DNA of 64,000 bases, taken from contig JAEYRD010000063.1 of assembly GCA_023435725.1 (NCBI GenBank), forward strand, positions 35,850 through 99,849, in the 5' to 3' direction. This stretch comes from Pseudomonadota bacterium (GTDB taxonomy: Bacteria > Pseudomonadota > Alphaproteobacteria > Rhizobiales > Xanthobacteraceae). The notes below the pieces were generated by a model that did not search any database, was not told where the DNA came from, and saw only the letters and a list, made by a program, of their open reading frames with translations. Position numbers and translations under genes: made by a program. Positions 26,315-34,364 of this stretch are shown here, piece by piece (the stretch's first letter is position 1; the number at the start of each line of letters is the position of its first letter).

Positions 26315-26680
26315 ATGGGCCGCAACCACCTCATTGCAGCCGCGGGAATCTGTCTCGCGCTCATCATATATGCCACGCTTGCCAAGCTCGCGGGGAAGCC
26401 GGCGCTCATAGGCCATACCGAGGCCTATTGGATGGTCGTCATCGAGCGTTTCAGCGCCTACGGGCTATTGGGTTTCCTTCTGTCCTTCCTGCTGCCGGGG
26501 CGTTTCACACTGGCTTGCGCCTTCGTGGTCGCCGTCGCGGTCGGACTCGAGGTTTTGCAGGCGGTGACGCCGGATCGCGATCCCCGGTTCATCGACGTGC
26601 TGCAAAAGGCCGCCGGCGGCACCGTCGGCGTCCTGCTCGCCCAGACGATTTTGGCTTTCCTGCCGCGACCACCGTCCTAA
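26315..26680 (+). CDS. VanZ-like membrane protein
   Basis: A 121-residue protein with three to four hydrophobic segments. It contains VIERFSAYGLLGFLLSFLLP and VGLEVLQAVTPDRDPRFIDV followed by a Gly-rich last TM (AAGGTVGVLLAQTILAFLP). The E-x-x-Q...D-P-R-x-x-D pattern is typical of short VanZ-like proteins of rhizobia. The role is unknown; VanZ relatives have been tied to the cell envelope. ATG 26315 is used; an upstream ATG (26297) would add six residues. Confidence 0.72.
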   Translation: MGRNHLIAAAGICLALIIYATLAKLAGKPALIGHTEAYWMVVIERFSAYGLLGFLLSFLLPGRFTLACAFVVAVAVGLEVLQAVTPDRDPRFIDVLQKAAGGTVGVLLAQTILAFLPRPPS

Positions 26681-26707
26681 CTAACTAGGGCCACCAGCGC
26701 GGCAAAC

Positions 26708-26992
26708 TCACGCCACTCCGCGCCGCAAGCTCGACTGATCGGCCGCGAGAACCCCGGACATCTGCCGATGGGTATCGCGCAACGCCGCGATCGCCTCATC
26801 GAGGTCGAATTCGGCTTCCCGAATGGTCTCGAAGAACCGGGCCATCAATGCGAGGTTCAGCTTGACGCGGGTGCTCCCGTCGCGGCTCTTGCGGCGATCG
26901 AGCGATAGATGCAGCGCCTGCATCCTGGCCTCGGCAGCGCTACAGCCGCTGAGCGTCGCGAGTTCGTCATATGTCATCCAGATCTGAGGCAT
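26708..26992 (-). CDS. Small conserved protein with a helix-turn-helix-like N-terminus
   Basis: A 94-residue soluble protein starting MPQIWMTYDELATLSGCSAA and continuing LHLSLDRRKSRDGSTRVKLN. The segment LATLSGCSAAEARMQALHLS resembles a MerR/excisionase-like helix-turn-helix, and the second half is helical (FDLDEAIAALRDTHRQMSGV). Many Bradyrhizobium genomes carry close relatives of this N-terminus. A DNA-binding role is only suggested by the pattern. Confidence 0.6.
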   Translation of the reverse strand: MPQIWMTYDELATLSGCSAAEARMQALHLSLDRRKSRDGSTRVKLNLALMARFFETIREAEFDLDEAIAALRDTHRQMSGVLAADQSSLRRGVA

Positions 26993-27101
26993 GTCCCTGT
27001 CCGTCCCTTGTTATGGGCCTCAACCTAGATTTCACCTCTAAAGGCAGGGTTGCCGCGATGCGATCGCACCATGTTTTCGCGGCAACAGCGTCAATGCAAC
27101 G

Positions 27102-27551
27102 CTAAGAGGCGGGGGCCTTGGGCGGCGGTGTGAACGGATGGCGCGGCCGGGAGCGACTGTCGAGGCCCTTGGGCAGCTTGTCGGCGTTGAGCTTCACCAC
27201 CGCGCATCGGGCGTCGGCTGCCGGCGCATCTTCCTGGCTGTAGATCAGTGTCGCCTCGAACTTCACATCGGGCGCTTCCTTGGCCGTTCCCGAACAGGTC
27301 GCCACCAGGCCGTTGCACACACCCAGGAGGTTGACCTCGACCTCGTCCGGCCCGAACACGCTTGGCGGGCCGTCAGCGTGCCGGTTCACGGTCAGGACGG
27401 CCGAGAAGCGTTCCTCATCGACACGGTAAGAGCCACCATAAGTAAAGAAGCTGTCGCTGCCCAAGATGCGGCCTTCGGTCAGATCCACGACGCCGGTGCC
27501 CTGGCCACGCGCGGTCCTGAACCAGGCAGCGTATTTACCGTCTCTCAGCAT
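27102..27551 (-). CDS. GrlR-like regulatory-domain protein
   Basis: A 149-residue protein whose first 110 residues resemble the GrlR family: MLRDGKYAAWFRTARGQGTG, then GVVDLTEGRILGSDSFFTYG and FGPDEVEVNLLG. GrlR folds as a lipocalin-like beta-barrel; in enteropathogenic E. coli it binds the activator GrlA. Rhizobial members have no known partner and may simply be small-ligand or protein-binding barrels. The C-terminal tail is Pro/Lys/Arg-rich. It lies 148 bp downstream of the chemotaxis operon's last gene in the same direction. Confidence 0.72.
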   Translation of the reverse strand: MLRDGKYAAWFRTARGQGTGVVDLTEGRILGSDSFFTYGGSYRVDEERFSAVLTVNRHADGPPSVFGPDEVEVNLLGVCNGLVATCSGTAKEAPDVKFEATLIYSQEDAPAADARCAVVKLNADKLPKGLDSRSRPRHPFTPPPKAPAS

Positions 27552-27699
27552 GGGAAATTTCCCGACGTGAAAATTGACTCGTATTTGCGATCAACTCTGG
27601 GGCGCGACAATGACCGAAACGGGGGCCCTTTCGACAGGGTTAACGCCCCGAAAACCCAATCCATCGAATTGCCACCGACGCACGACGCCGGCAGCGCCG

Positions 27700-29427
27700 T
27701 CAGAACAATTCTATGCCGTCATCCGCGGTCTCGACCGCCTCGACGCGCCGCGTAGCAGCAATCGACGCGAGCCCAAGCGTTTGCAAGAACTCCCGGTGAA
27801 CGTCCCGCTCGCGCTCCATCGTGTAGCGCGCGAAGAAATCGTCGAGCATCGCCTGATCTTGTGCGTCGGGCGCAGGCCGCTGCGTGCCCGCGCTCGCGGT
27901 CTCGAGGCGTGCAGCGACCGCGGGCAAGGCCGCGGAGCTTTCGCCGAGCGAGCTCATCAGGCCTTGAGCTGAATTCATCAGGCCTTCGAATTCCGCACCT
28001 TCACTCACGAGCCGGCTCATCAGCTTGCCGAGCCGTTCGTTGCCGGCCTCGACTTCGCGCAGCGCCTGGAGGATTTGCGGCTCCAGCTTGGCAAGCTGCG
28101 TGGGATCGCGCTGCACGCGAAGCTCCTTCAGCTCATGGGCCGAGCGCTCGATGTCATCGAGCACCGGACGCAGCCGCCCCGCACCTGCCGAGACCTGGTC
28201 GGCTGTCGCCTTGAGCTCGTTGGCGATGACGACGAAGGCGCTGCCGCGGATGCCGAGATGACTGGCCTTGAGGCCCGCATTCATGCCGATCAGCGTGATG
28301 TCGACGGTTGCCTCGGCGAGCCCGGCGATCGCCTGGCGAAACTTCGCCAGCGTGTCCTCGACGATCGCGAGCGCCTCGTCGACGGAGCGGCCGGCGTTCT
28401 CGCAAGTCGCGATCAGGGACGAGGCGTGCGCCAGCGTTTGCTTGATGCGCGCGAGGAACGACGACTCGCCGCCATCCCCGCCGCCGAACAACGTACGGCC
28501 GTGACCAACGACGCTGCTCGCATCGTGCAAAATCGCGGTCAGCGCGCGCACGATCTGGCCGATGTCGCCGCCGAACTCACGCTGGGCGTCCCTCAGCAGG
28601 GCCGCCTGCAATTGGCAGATCGCGCGCGCGCCGTCGTCGCTCGCGACCGGCCCCGGGGCGAGGCTCGGGGCAGACCCCGACGCAAGACCGAGGCCATGAC
28701 AGACATGCTCGAGGCGCTGGCGCGTGCTGTCGCCGGCCTGCAGGGAAATGATCGAACTGCCGACCGCCTCGGCGATCTTCCTGGTGCTGGCGCTCGCCAG
28801 ATCGGCGAGATGGCTGCTCTTGCTGCGCTGGTCGCGCAATCCGGAATAGGCTCCGCCGAGTTCGGCGCTTTCCGACACCAGCTGATTGCGGTAACGGCTC
28901 TCGAATTCCCGCTGCCGGCCGGACGCGGTGGCAACCGCCTCGGACAGGCGCTGCTGGTCCCGTGCGCAGCCTTCGATCGAGCGCTGCACGGCCTTGCCGA
29001 GATCGTAAGCTTCCTGCGTGAAGGCGAGAAAGCCCTCGCGGTCGCCGTCGAGCGAAGCCGCTTCGATCCGTGCGCTGCGCGCGATGATGGTGATCATCTG
29101 GATGTGCTTGAACAACGGCTTGAGCAGCGAAGACGCCTCCGCGGTGCTCGTGCCGATCGTTGCAAGCAGGGCGGTTTCGGCCGGCAGCGCCTGCGCCAGC
29201 TCACTGAGCCGCGCAGCGATCTCCTGCAAGGCGGTCGCGGCGCTCTCGATCTCGGCGCCGGAGAGTTCCTCCGAGAGCGTCGCGAGGCCCTGATTGAGCT
29301 CCTTGAAGATGATATGACCACGACCGAGCTCGTGACCGACGCGCGCAAAGACGTCCTCGATGCGCGACGAGACGTCCTCGATCGCGACGGTCGCCTCGGT
29401 GACCGTATTGGCCGGAATGGCGGACAT
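27700..29427 (-). CDS. Soluble chemotaxis-receptor-like coiled-coil protein
   Basis: A 575-residue cytoplasmic protein with no transmembrane segment or HAMP domain. It is almost wholly helical and contains two stretches that resemble the MCP signalling tip. The first (about residues 112-147) includes IARSARIEAASLDGDREGFL. The second (about 375-411) includes LIGMNAGLKASHLGIRGSAF followed by VVIANELKATADQV, echoing the receptor pattern LALNAAIEAARAGE...GFAVVA. It is the last gene of the che operon; its ATG lies 6 nt past the cheB stop, and a TTG three codons upstream overlaps cheB. It probably interacts with CheA/CheW or modulates the array. Confidence 0.75.
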   Translation of the reverse strand: MSAIPANTVTEATVAIEDVSSRIEDVFARVGHELGRGHIIFKELNQGLATLSEELSGAEIESAATALQEIAARLSELAQALPAETALLATIGTSTAEASSLLKPLFKHIQMITIIARSARIEAASLDGDREGFLAFTQEAYDLGKAVQRSIEGCARDQQRLSEAVATASGRQREFESRYRNQLVSESAELGGAYSGLRDQRSKSSHLADLASASTRKIAEAVGSSIISLQAGDSTRQRLEHVCHGLGLASGSAPSLAPGPVASDDGARAICQLQAALLRDAQREFGGDIGQIVRALTAILHDASSVVGHGRTLFGGGDGGESSFLARIKQTLAHASSLIATCENAGRSVDEALAIVEDTLAKFRQAIAGLAEATVDITLIGMNAGLKASHLGIRGSAFVVIANELKATADQVSAGAGRLRPVLDDIERSAHELKELRVQRDPTQLAKLEPQILQALREVEAGNERLGKLMSRLVSEGAEFEGLMNSAQGLMSSLGESSAALPAVAARLETASAGTQRPAPDAQDQAMLDDFFARYTMERERDVHREFLQTLGLASIAATRRVEAVETADDGIELF

Positions 29428-29432
29428 TGCAA

Positions 29433-30524
29433 TCAACCTGTCAGCGCTGCGTGCCCGGCCTGATACCAGAGCATGATCTCGCGCGGGATATGGTTCAGCG
29501 AGACGACCTTCTCGACGCCTCCATGGGCAATGGCTTCCTTGGGCATGCCGAACACCACGCAGCTTTCTTCATCCTGCGCCCGCGTCGAGGCTCCGAGCTT
29601 GCGCATCTCCAGCATCCCGCGCGCGCCGTCGTCGCCCATGCCGGTCATGATGACGCCAAGCGCATTGGCGCCGGCGTGCTGGGCCGCCGAGCGGAACAGC
29701 ACGTCGACCGACGGACGATGCCGCGACACCGGCGGACCGTCCTTGATCGCGATCTGATAGCGCAGGCCGATGCGCTGAAGCAGCATGTGACGGGCGCCCG
29801 GCGCGATATAGGCGCAGCCCGGCAGAACCGGCTCGCCGTCCTCGGCCTCCTTGACCCGGATCTGGCAGACGCTGTCGAGACGTCTGGCAAAGGCCGCGGT
29901 GAAGCCTGCCGGCATGTGCTGGACAATGACGATGGGAGGACAGTGCGGCGGCATCATCTCGAGCACGTCGTTGAGCGCCTCGGTCCCGCCGGTCGATGAA
30001 CCGATGCACACGATGCGTTCCGTGGTCGGCCGGACCTTGCCTTGCACTGGCGGCGGGATGATGGCGTCTGCGGTCAGCTTCTTCTCGATCACCCGCCGCG
30101 CCGACCTTGGGCGCACACGCGCGCGCGCTGCCGACTTCACGGCCTCGCGCAGCCGCGTGGAGCACTCGAGCAGGGCCTGCCGCGTGTCGATCTTCGGCTT
30201 CGGCACGATGTCGACCGCGCCGGCCTCGAACGCCTCGAACATCACGTTCGAACCCTCTTCGGTCAGCGAGGAGCAGATGATCACCGGGATCGGACGTTGC
30301 GTCATGATCTTGCGCAGGAACGTCATGCCGTCCATCCGCGGCATCTCGATGTCGAGGATGATGACGTCGGGAATTTCGTTCTGGAGGCGACGGGCTGCTG
30401 CGAACGGATCGGCAGCGGTCCCCATCACCTCGATGTCGGGATCTTCGTTGAGGATCGTCTGCAGGATTTGGCGCACCGACGCCGAATCGTCCACGATCAG
30501 TACGCGAACCTTCCCCATCGGCAT
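29433..30524 (-). CDS. cheB: Chemotaxis protein-glutamate methylesterase CheB
   Basis: A 363-residue CheB. An N-terminal receiver domain (KVRVLIVDDSASVRQILQTI; phospho-acceptor Asp in VIILDIEMPRMDG) is joined to a C-terminal methylesterase domain with the catalytic Ser in IGSSTGGTEAL, His in IVQHMPAGFTAAF and Asp in MTGMGDDGARGM. It removes methyl groups from (or deamidates) receptor Gln/Glu and resets adaptation. GGAGGG lies 8 nt before the ATG. It follows cheR by 16 nt and precedes the soluble receptor-like gene, consistent with one transcript. Confidence 0.95.
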   Translation of the reverse strand: MPMGKVRVLIVDDSASVRQILQTILNEDPDIEVMGTAADPFAAARRLQNEIPDVIILDIEMPRMDGMTFLRKIMTQRPIPVIICSSLTEEGSNVMFEAFEAGAVDIVPKPKIDTRQALLECSTRLREAVKSAARARVRPRSARRVIEKKLTADAIIPPPVQGKVRPTTERIVCIGSSTGGTEALNDVLEMMPPHCPPIVIVQHMPAGFTAAFARRLDSVCQIRVKEAEDGEPVLPGCAYIAPGARHMLLQRIGLRYQIAIKDGPPVSRHRPSVDVLFRSAAQHAGANALGVIMTGMGDDGARGMLEMRKLGASTRAQDEESCVVFGMPKEAIAHGGVEKVVSLNHIPREIMLWYQAGHAALTG

Positions 30525-30540
30525 CCTGCTAGCCCTCCGA

Positions 30541-31395
30541 TCAGACTTGGAAAATGGTGGGCTGGACCTGCTTCAGTCCAGGCACGGCACTGTGAATCAT
30601 CGATTCGGAATGTCCCACCAGCAGATAGCCGCCGGGCCGCAAATGGTTGCAGAGCTGCTCCACGACCTTGCGCTGGGTCTCCCGTTCGAAATAGATCAGA
30701 ACGTTGCGGCAAAAGATGATGTCGACATCCCGGTCGACGGGATAAGACCTGTCCATCAGGTTCATCCGCATGAAATGGGTCATGCCCCGCAGCTCCGGCA
30801 CCACGCGAACCTCGCCGCGCAGGCGATCCCTCGACGAGAGGAAGTATCGCTTTATGAAGTTGTCCGGTACCGGCGCCAGCACGTCACGGGTGTAGATTCC
30901 GGCCTTGGCAAGGCGCAGCACCGCGGTCGAAACATCCGTCCCTAGAACCCGGTACTGAAACCTCGATCCGTTCCTGATCATGTCGTCCATCACCATGGTG
31001 ACGGTATAGGCCTCCATGCCGGTCGACGAGGCCGCACTCCAGATCTTCAGCTTTGCGTTCTTTCGTCCGTGCGCCTTGAGCAGCGCGGGGATAGCGACGT
31101 CCCGCATAAAGGCGAAGTGCTGCGGTTCACGGAAGAAGTCGGTCTTGTTCGTGGTCACGACATCGATGAGATGGGTGAGCTCGCTTTCGAACAAATCCGC
31201 TTCGAACAGATTGTCGACATACTCATTGACGCCGGAATAGTTCAGCGCGCGCACCCGCTTGTGCAGACGCCCCTCCAGCATCAGCCGCTTGCCGGGCGGT
31301 AGCTTGATCCCGACCTCGCCTTCGATCAGCTCGGCGATGGCCCGAAAATGGCGATCGGAAAGATGTATAGCCGCCCCCTGCACGGCATGCATCAT
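30541..31395 (-). CDS. cheR: Chemotaxis receptor methyltransferase CheR
   Basis: A 284-residue CheR. The N-terminal helical domain (about 12-75) includes GIKLPPGKRLMLEGRLHKRV and TTNKTDFFREPQHF. The SAM domain follows with WSAASSTGMEAYT (residues 119-131) and VDIIFCRNVLIYFERETQRK, plus GGYLLVGHSESM near the end. The usual STGEEPYS segment is STGMEAYT here, so the first acidic residue is Met127. It methylates receptor glutamates using S-adenosylmethionine and works against CheB encoded just downstream. Confidence 0.93.
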   Translation of the reverse strand: MMHAVQGAAIHLSDRHFRAIAELIEGEVGIKLPPGKRLMLEGRLHKRVRALNYSGVNEYVDNLFEADLFESELTHLIDVVTTNKTDFFREPQHFAFMRDVAIPALLKAHGRKNAKLKIWSAASSTGMEAYTVTMVMDDMIRNGSRFQYRVLGTDVSTAVLRLAKAGIYTRDVLAPVPDNFIKRYFLSSRDRLRGEVRVVPELRGMTHFMRMNLMDRSYPVDRDVDIIFCRNVLIYFERETQRKVVEQLCNHLRPGGYLLVGHSESMIHSAVPGLKQVQPTIFQV

Positions 31396-31502
31396 GGATA
31401 CGCACCATCGCCGAGAAGCACTCCGGCAAGGCCGTGCGTCAAATGTCGGGCCAATTGGGCCATGCTGCGTCCCACGCGTTGACTTAACCGCTGAAAGCGA
31501 TC

Positions 31503-31528
31503 CGGCCTTCTCCGCAAGGAGAAGGCCG
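31503..31528 (-). terminator. Perfect 11-bp hairpin between the second MCP gene and cheR
   Basis: CGGCCTTCTCC (31503-31513) and GGAGAAGGCCG (31518-31528) pair perfectly around a GCAA loop. The hairpin lies 18 nt past the stop of the MCP gene and about 107 nt before cheR, all read on the minus strand. There is no long U tract, so it may be a partial terminator, an RNA-processing or stability site, or a REP-like element. It would set lower expression for cheR-cheB. Confidence 0.55.
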
Positions 31529-31546
31529 ATCCATCCCCATCACTTC

Positions 31547-33748
31547 CTAGCGCTGAAAATCGGCGTCCCGATCGTCCTCACCGTCGTTCATGTCGAAGGC
31601 AAAACCTCCGCCACCGGCAGCCTTCGCGGCACGAGCCGGCTTGGCTTGCGGCTTCTTGGCGGGGCGCTCAACGGCCGCCATGGTGGCTGCCTTGGCCCGC
31701 AGCTGGTGGACCGCCTTGTCGATCGGCGCGGCAGCCCGATCGCTGCCGCCTTGCTCGATGCGGAAATAGGCGATTGTCGACTGCAACTGCTCGGCCTGCG
31801 AGGCGAGCTCTTCGGAGGTCGAGGAAACCTCCTCGGAGGCGCTGGCATTCTGCTGGCCGACCTTGTCGAGCTGCTGGATCGCCTGGTTGATCTGCGACGA
31901 GCCGACGTCCTGCTCGCGGCAGGCCGAGGTGATCTCTTCCACGAGCTCGGCGGTCTTCTTGATATCGGGAACCAGCTTGGCAAGCATGCTGCCGGCTTCC
32001 TGTGCGACCTTCACGGTCTCGCTCGACAGCGAGCCAATCTCCGCTGCCGCGGCCTGGCTGCGTTCGGCAAGCTTGCGGACCTCGGAGGCGACCACCGCAA
32101 AGCCCTTGCCGTGCTCGCCGGCGCGCGCGGCCTCGACCGCGGCGTTGAGGGCGAGCAGGTCGGTCTGCCTTGCGATCTCCTGCACGATCGTGATCTTTTC
32201 GGCGATCGTCTGCATAGCCTCGACCGCGCGGCCGACGGCAGCACCGCTGGCCTCGGCGTCCTTGGCCGACTGCGCCGCGATCTTCTCGGTCTGGTTGGCG
32301 TTGTCGGCATTCTGCTTCACGTTGGCGGCCATCTCTTCCATCGAGGAAGAGGCTTCTTCTGCGGAAGACGCTTGCTCCGTCGCACCCTGCGAGAGCTGCT
32401 CGGCGCTGGCCGAGAGTTCCTGGCTGCCGGCGGAGACGTTTTGCGCCGCGGTGAGGGCTTCGGCGACGATCTGTCGGAGCTTCTCGACCATACGTTCCAG
32501 CGCCATGCCGAGCGTATCCTTGTCGGACAGGCGCTTGGCGTCCACCGTCAGATTGCCGAGCGCGATCTCGTTTGCGACGGCAGCCGTCGCATTGAGATTC
32601 ACGGTCATCGCGTTCAAGGACTTGATCAGATCGCCGACCTCGTCGTTGCTGGAGACATCGATCTTCTTGCTGAGATCGCCGATGGCCACCGCGTTGGCGA
32701 GATCGACAGCGCGGCCAAGTCCCCTGCTGATGTTGAGCGCGATCCAGACGGCCGATCCGACCGCAACCAGCAACGATACGATGATGATGCACACCATCAA
32801 CAGCTTGGCCTGACCGGCCTCCTGGGCTGCCTCGGCGGCAAGGTCCGCCATGACCTTCTTCACCAGCGTGATGTAGTCGGTGGCGGTCGAGATCGCTTCC
32901 GCCGCATTCGCCTTGCCCTCCGTCGAGGCGAGAGCCGCTGCGCGGATATTTCCGCCCTCCTTCACGATGTCCCCGACGCGGGTGATGATCCTGAGGACGC
33001 GGTCAGTCTGGGCAGCCAGGGTTCCCGAGGAGAGACCTGCAGCCGTCAGCGCCGGACCTGTCTGCTGTACGGCATTCTGGAGCGCGGTCGTGCGGTCGCC
33101 GAGCACTTTCATCGCACCGTTCAGCTCGTCCATGCTCGACGCAGAGAACGTCAGGGCGACCTGCCGCTGGGCGCGCGCGCCTTCGAGCCGGAGAGTCTGG
33201 AGTGCCATCAGCGCATTGGCGCGTTCCGTGGAGTTCGGTGCGCGGCTAGCTTCGGCGAACGTTGCGTCGGTCGCATCGTTCCACTCCTTGATGATCGAGT
33301 GCCCTTCGGCCGCCCAGAGCTGCGAGCCGCGATTGTTCGAATTCATCGTCGCAAACTTGATGATCGTGTCTTCGCCGGCATTCATCTTGTCGTAGGCGGC
33401 GTTGAACTTCTCGATCATCCGCTTGCCGGCGTCGTTGGCAGCCGCGTAGATCTCCTCGCGCAGGCGTGTCGCTTCCTTGCGGTACTGTTTGATCTCGTCG
33501 GCCACCTTCTGCATCTCACCATCGGTGGAAGCGATGATGATGTCCCGCTCTGCTCGCGTCTGGTAGAAGACGAAGTTCTGGAGCTCGCCAGCCTTGTCGA
33601 TCCGGCCCGCGCGCTGGACCAGCGATTCCGAAGTATCGGCGAGCTGGGTCAGCTTCACATATGCCAGCCCGCCCGTGATCGCCGAGAGCAGGATGACGAT
33701 ACCAAACGCGCCAGCCAGCTTTGCCTTAACCGTCAGTCTCATATTCAT
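31547..33748 (-). CDS. Methyl-accepting chemotaxis protein with double HAMP-like linker
   Basis: A 733-residue receptor. TM1 (about 10-30) is followed by a periplasmic helical domain of about 260 residues, TM2 (about 310-335, LLMVCIIIVSLLVAVGSAVW), a HAMP region with a second HAMP-like stretch (about 335-430) and the signalling domain. The tip reads IARQTDLLALNAAVEAARAG then HGKGFAVVASEVRKLAERSQ. After a Lys/Ala/Pro-rich linker the protein ends in FAFDMNDGEDDRDADFQR, nearly the same as the other MCP here; the enteric NWETF tether is absent. The ligand is unknown. It follows cheW in the operon. Confidence 0.93.
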   Translation of the reverse strand: MNMRLTVKAKLAGAFGIVILLSAITGGLAYVKLTQLADTSESLVQRAGRIDKAGELQNFVFYQTRAERDIIIASTDGEMQKVADEIKQYRKEATRLREEIYAAANDAGKRMIEKFNAAYDKMNAGEDTIIKFATMNSNNRGSQLWAAEGHSIIKEWNDATDATFAEASRAPNSTERANALMALQTLRLEGARAQRQVALTFSASSMDELNGAMKVLGDRTTALQNAVQQTGPALTAAGLSSGTLAAQTDRVLRIITRVGDIVKEGGNIRAAALASTEGKANAAEAISTATDYITLVKKVMADLAAEAAQEAGQAKLLMVCIIIVSLLVAVGSAVWIALNISRGLGRAVDLANAVAIGDLSKKIDVSSNDEVGDLIKSLNAMTVNLNATAAVANEIALGNLTVDAKRLSDKDTLGMALERMVEKLRQIVAEALTAAQNVSAGSQELSASAEQLSQGATEQASSAEEASSSMEEMAANVKQNADNANQTEKIAAQSAKDAEASGAAVGRAVEAMQTIAEKITIVQEIARQTDLLALNAAVEAARAGEHGKGFAVVASEVRKLAERSQAAAAEIGSLSSETVKVAQEAGSMLAKLVPDIKKTAELVEEITSACREQDVGSSQINQAIQQLDKVGQQNASASEEVSSTSEELASQAEQLQSTIAYFRIEQGGSDRAAAPIDKAVHQLRAKAATMAAVERPAKKPQAKPARAAKAAGGGGFAFDMNDGEDDRDADFQR
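31777..32490 (-). repeat. MCP signalling-domain copy A (pairs with 34601-35314)
   Basis: This stretch of the first MCP aligns with the second MCP at a constant offset of 2,824 nt and without visible indels. Long exact runs are shared around the receptor tip and the flanking methylation helices. Such near identity within otherwise different receptors points to duplication of the module with later homogenisation by gene conversion. Confidence 0.75.
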
Positions 33749-33819
33749 TCCCCAAAGAACCGTTGTCCGATCGTTGCCGATTGAAACTCACTCAACGCTT
33801 GTTCCGCCGAAGTCGCGTC

Positions 33820-34299
33820 CTACGCGGCCTGGACGGTCGCATCGCCGCCCGACGGCATGCCCGCCCCCGCCATCAGGCGCGCCAAATCGAAGATGATCAC
33901 GAACCTGTCGCCCTTGCGCCCGATCCCGGCGATGTAATCGGACTGCCATCGGCCGCCCACGGAAGGAACCGGCTCCAGCGTGGACTCGTCGATATCGGTG
34001 ACCTCGAACACGCAGTCGGCGACAAAGCCGACTCCAACCAGCCGTTCCTGCATCGGCACGTCGAGGATGATGATCCGGGTGGCCTCGGTGGCCGACACGC
34101 TTTCGAGGCCCAGCTTGATCCGGAGGTCGACGATCGGATAGCCGCTGCCGCGAACATCGATCATCCCGAGCAGGAAATCCGGCGCGTGCGGCAGGCGCGA
34201 GATCGGCCGCATGTCCAGGATCTCGCGGACATTACGGATGCCGATGCCGAACGTCTCTCCGGCGAGACCGAGCGTGAGATATTGCGAGGTTGCGGCCAT
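33820..34299 (-). CDS. cheW: Chemotaxis adaptor protein CheW (first copy)
   Basis: A 159-residue CheW domain protein that links receptors to CheA. It begins MAATSQYLTLGLAGETFGIG and contains VREILDMRPISRLPHAPDFL, GMIDVRGSGYPIVDLRIKLG and FEVTDIDESTLEPVPSVG, the usual two-subdomain beta-barrel pattern. Translation could begin at GTG 34347, but ATG 34299 gives the standard N-terminus and avoids the end region of the preceding MCP gene. It lies between the two MCP genes, 65 nt after the upstream one. Confidence 0.92.
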   Translation of the reverse strand: MAATSQYLTLGLAGETFGIGIRNVREILDMRPISRLPHAPDFLLGMIDVRGSGYPIVDLRIKLGLESVSATEATRIIILDVPMQERLVGVGFVADCVFEVTDIDESTLEPVPSVGGRWQSDYIAGIGRKGDRFVIIFDLARLMAGAGMPSGGDATVQAA

Positions 34300-34364
34300 G
34301 GTGCAGTCCAGGGATCCCAGGGGTGGCGAATGAGCACGGTCCGGCACCGGGCCGGGCCGGTTGA

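Noticed and set aside
31259..33784. 841-codon plus-strand open frame
   Set aside because: It is antisense to an MCP with clear domains; Leu/Arg/Gly/Asp-rich composition and no known domain.
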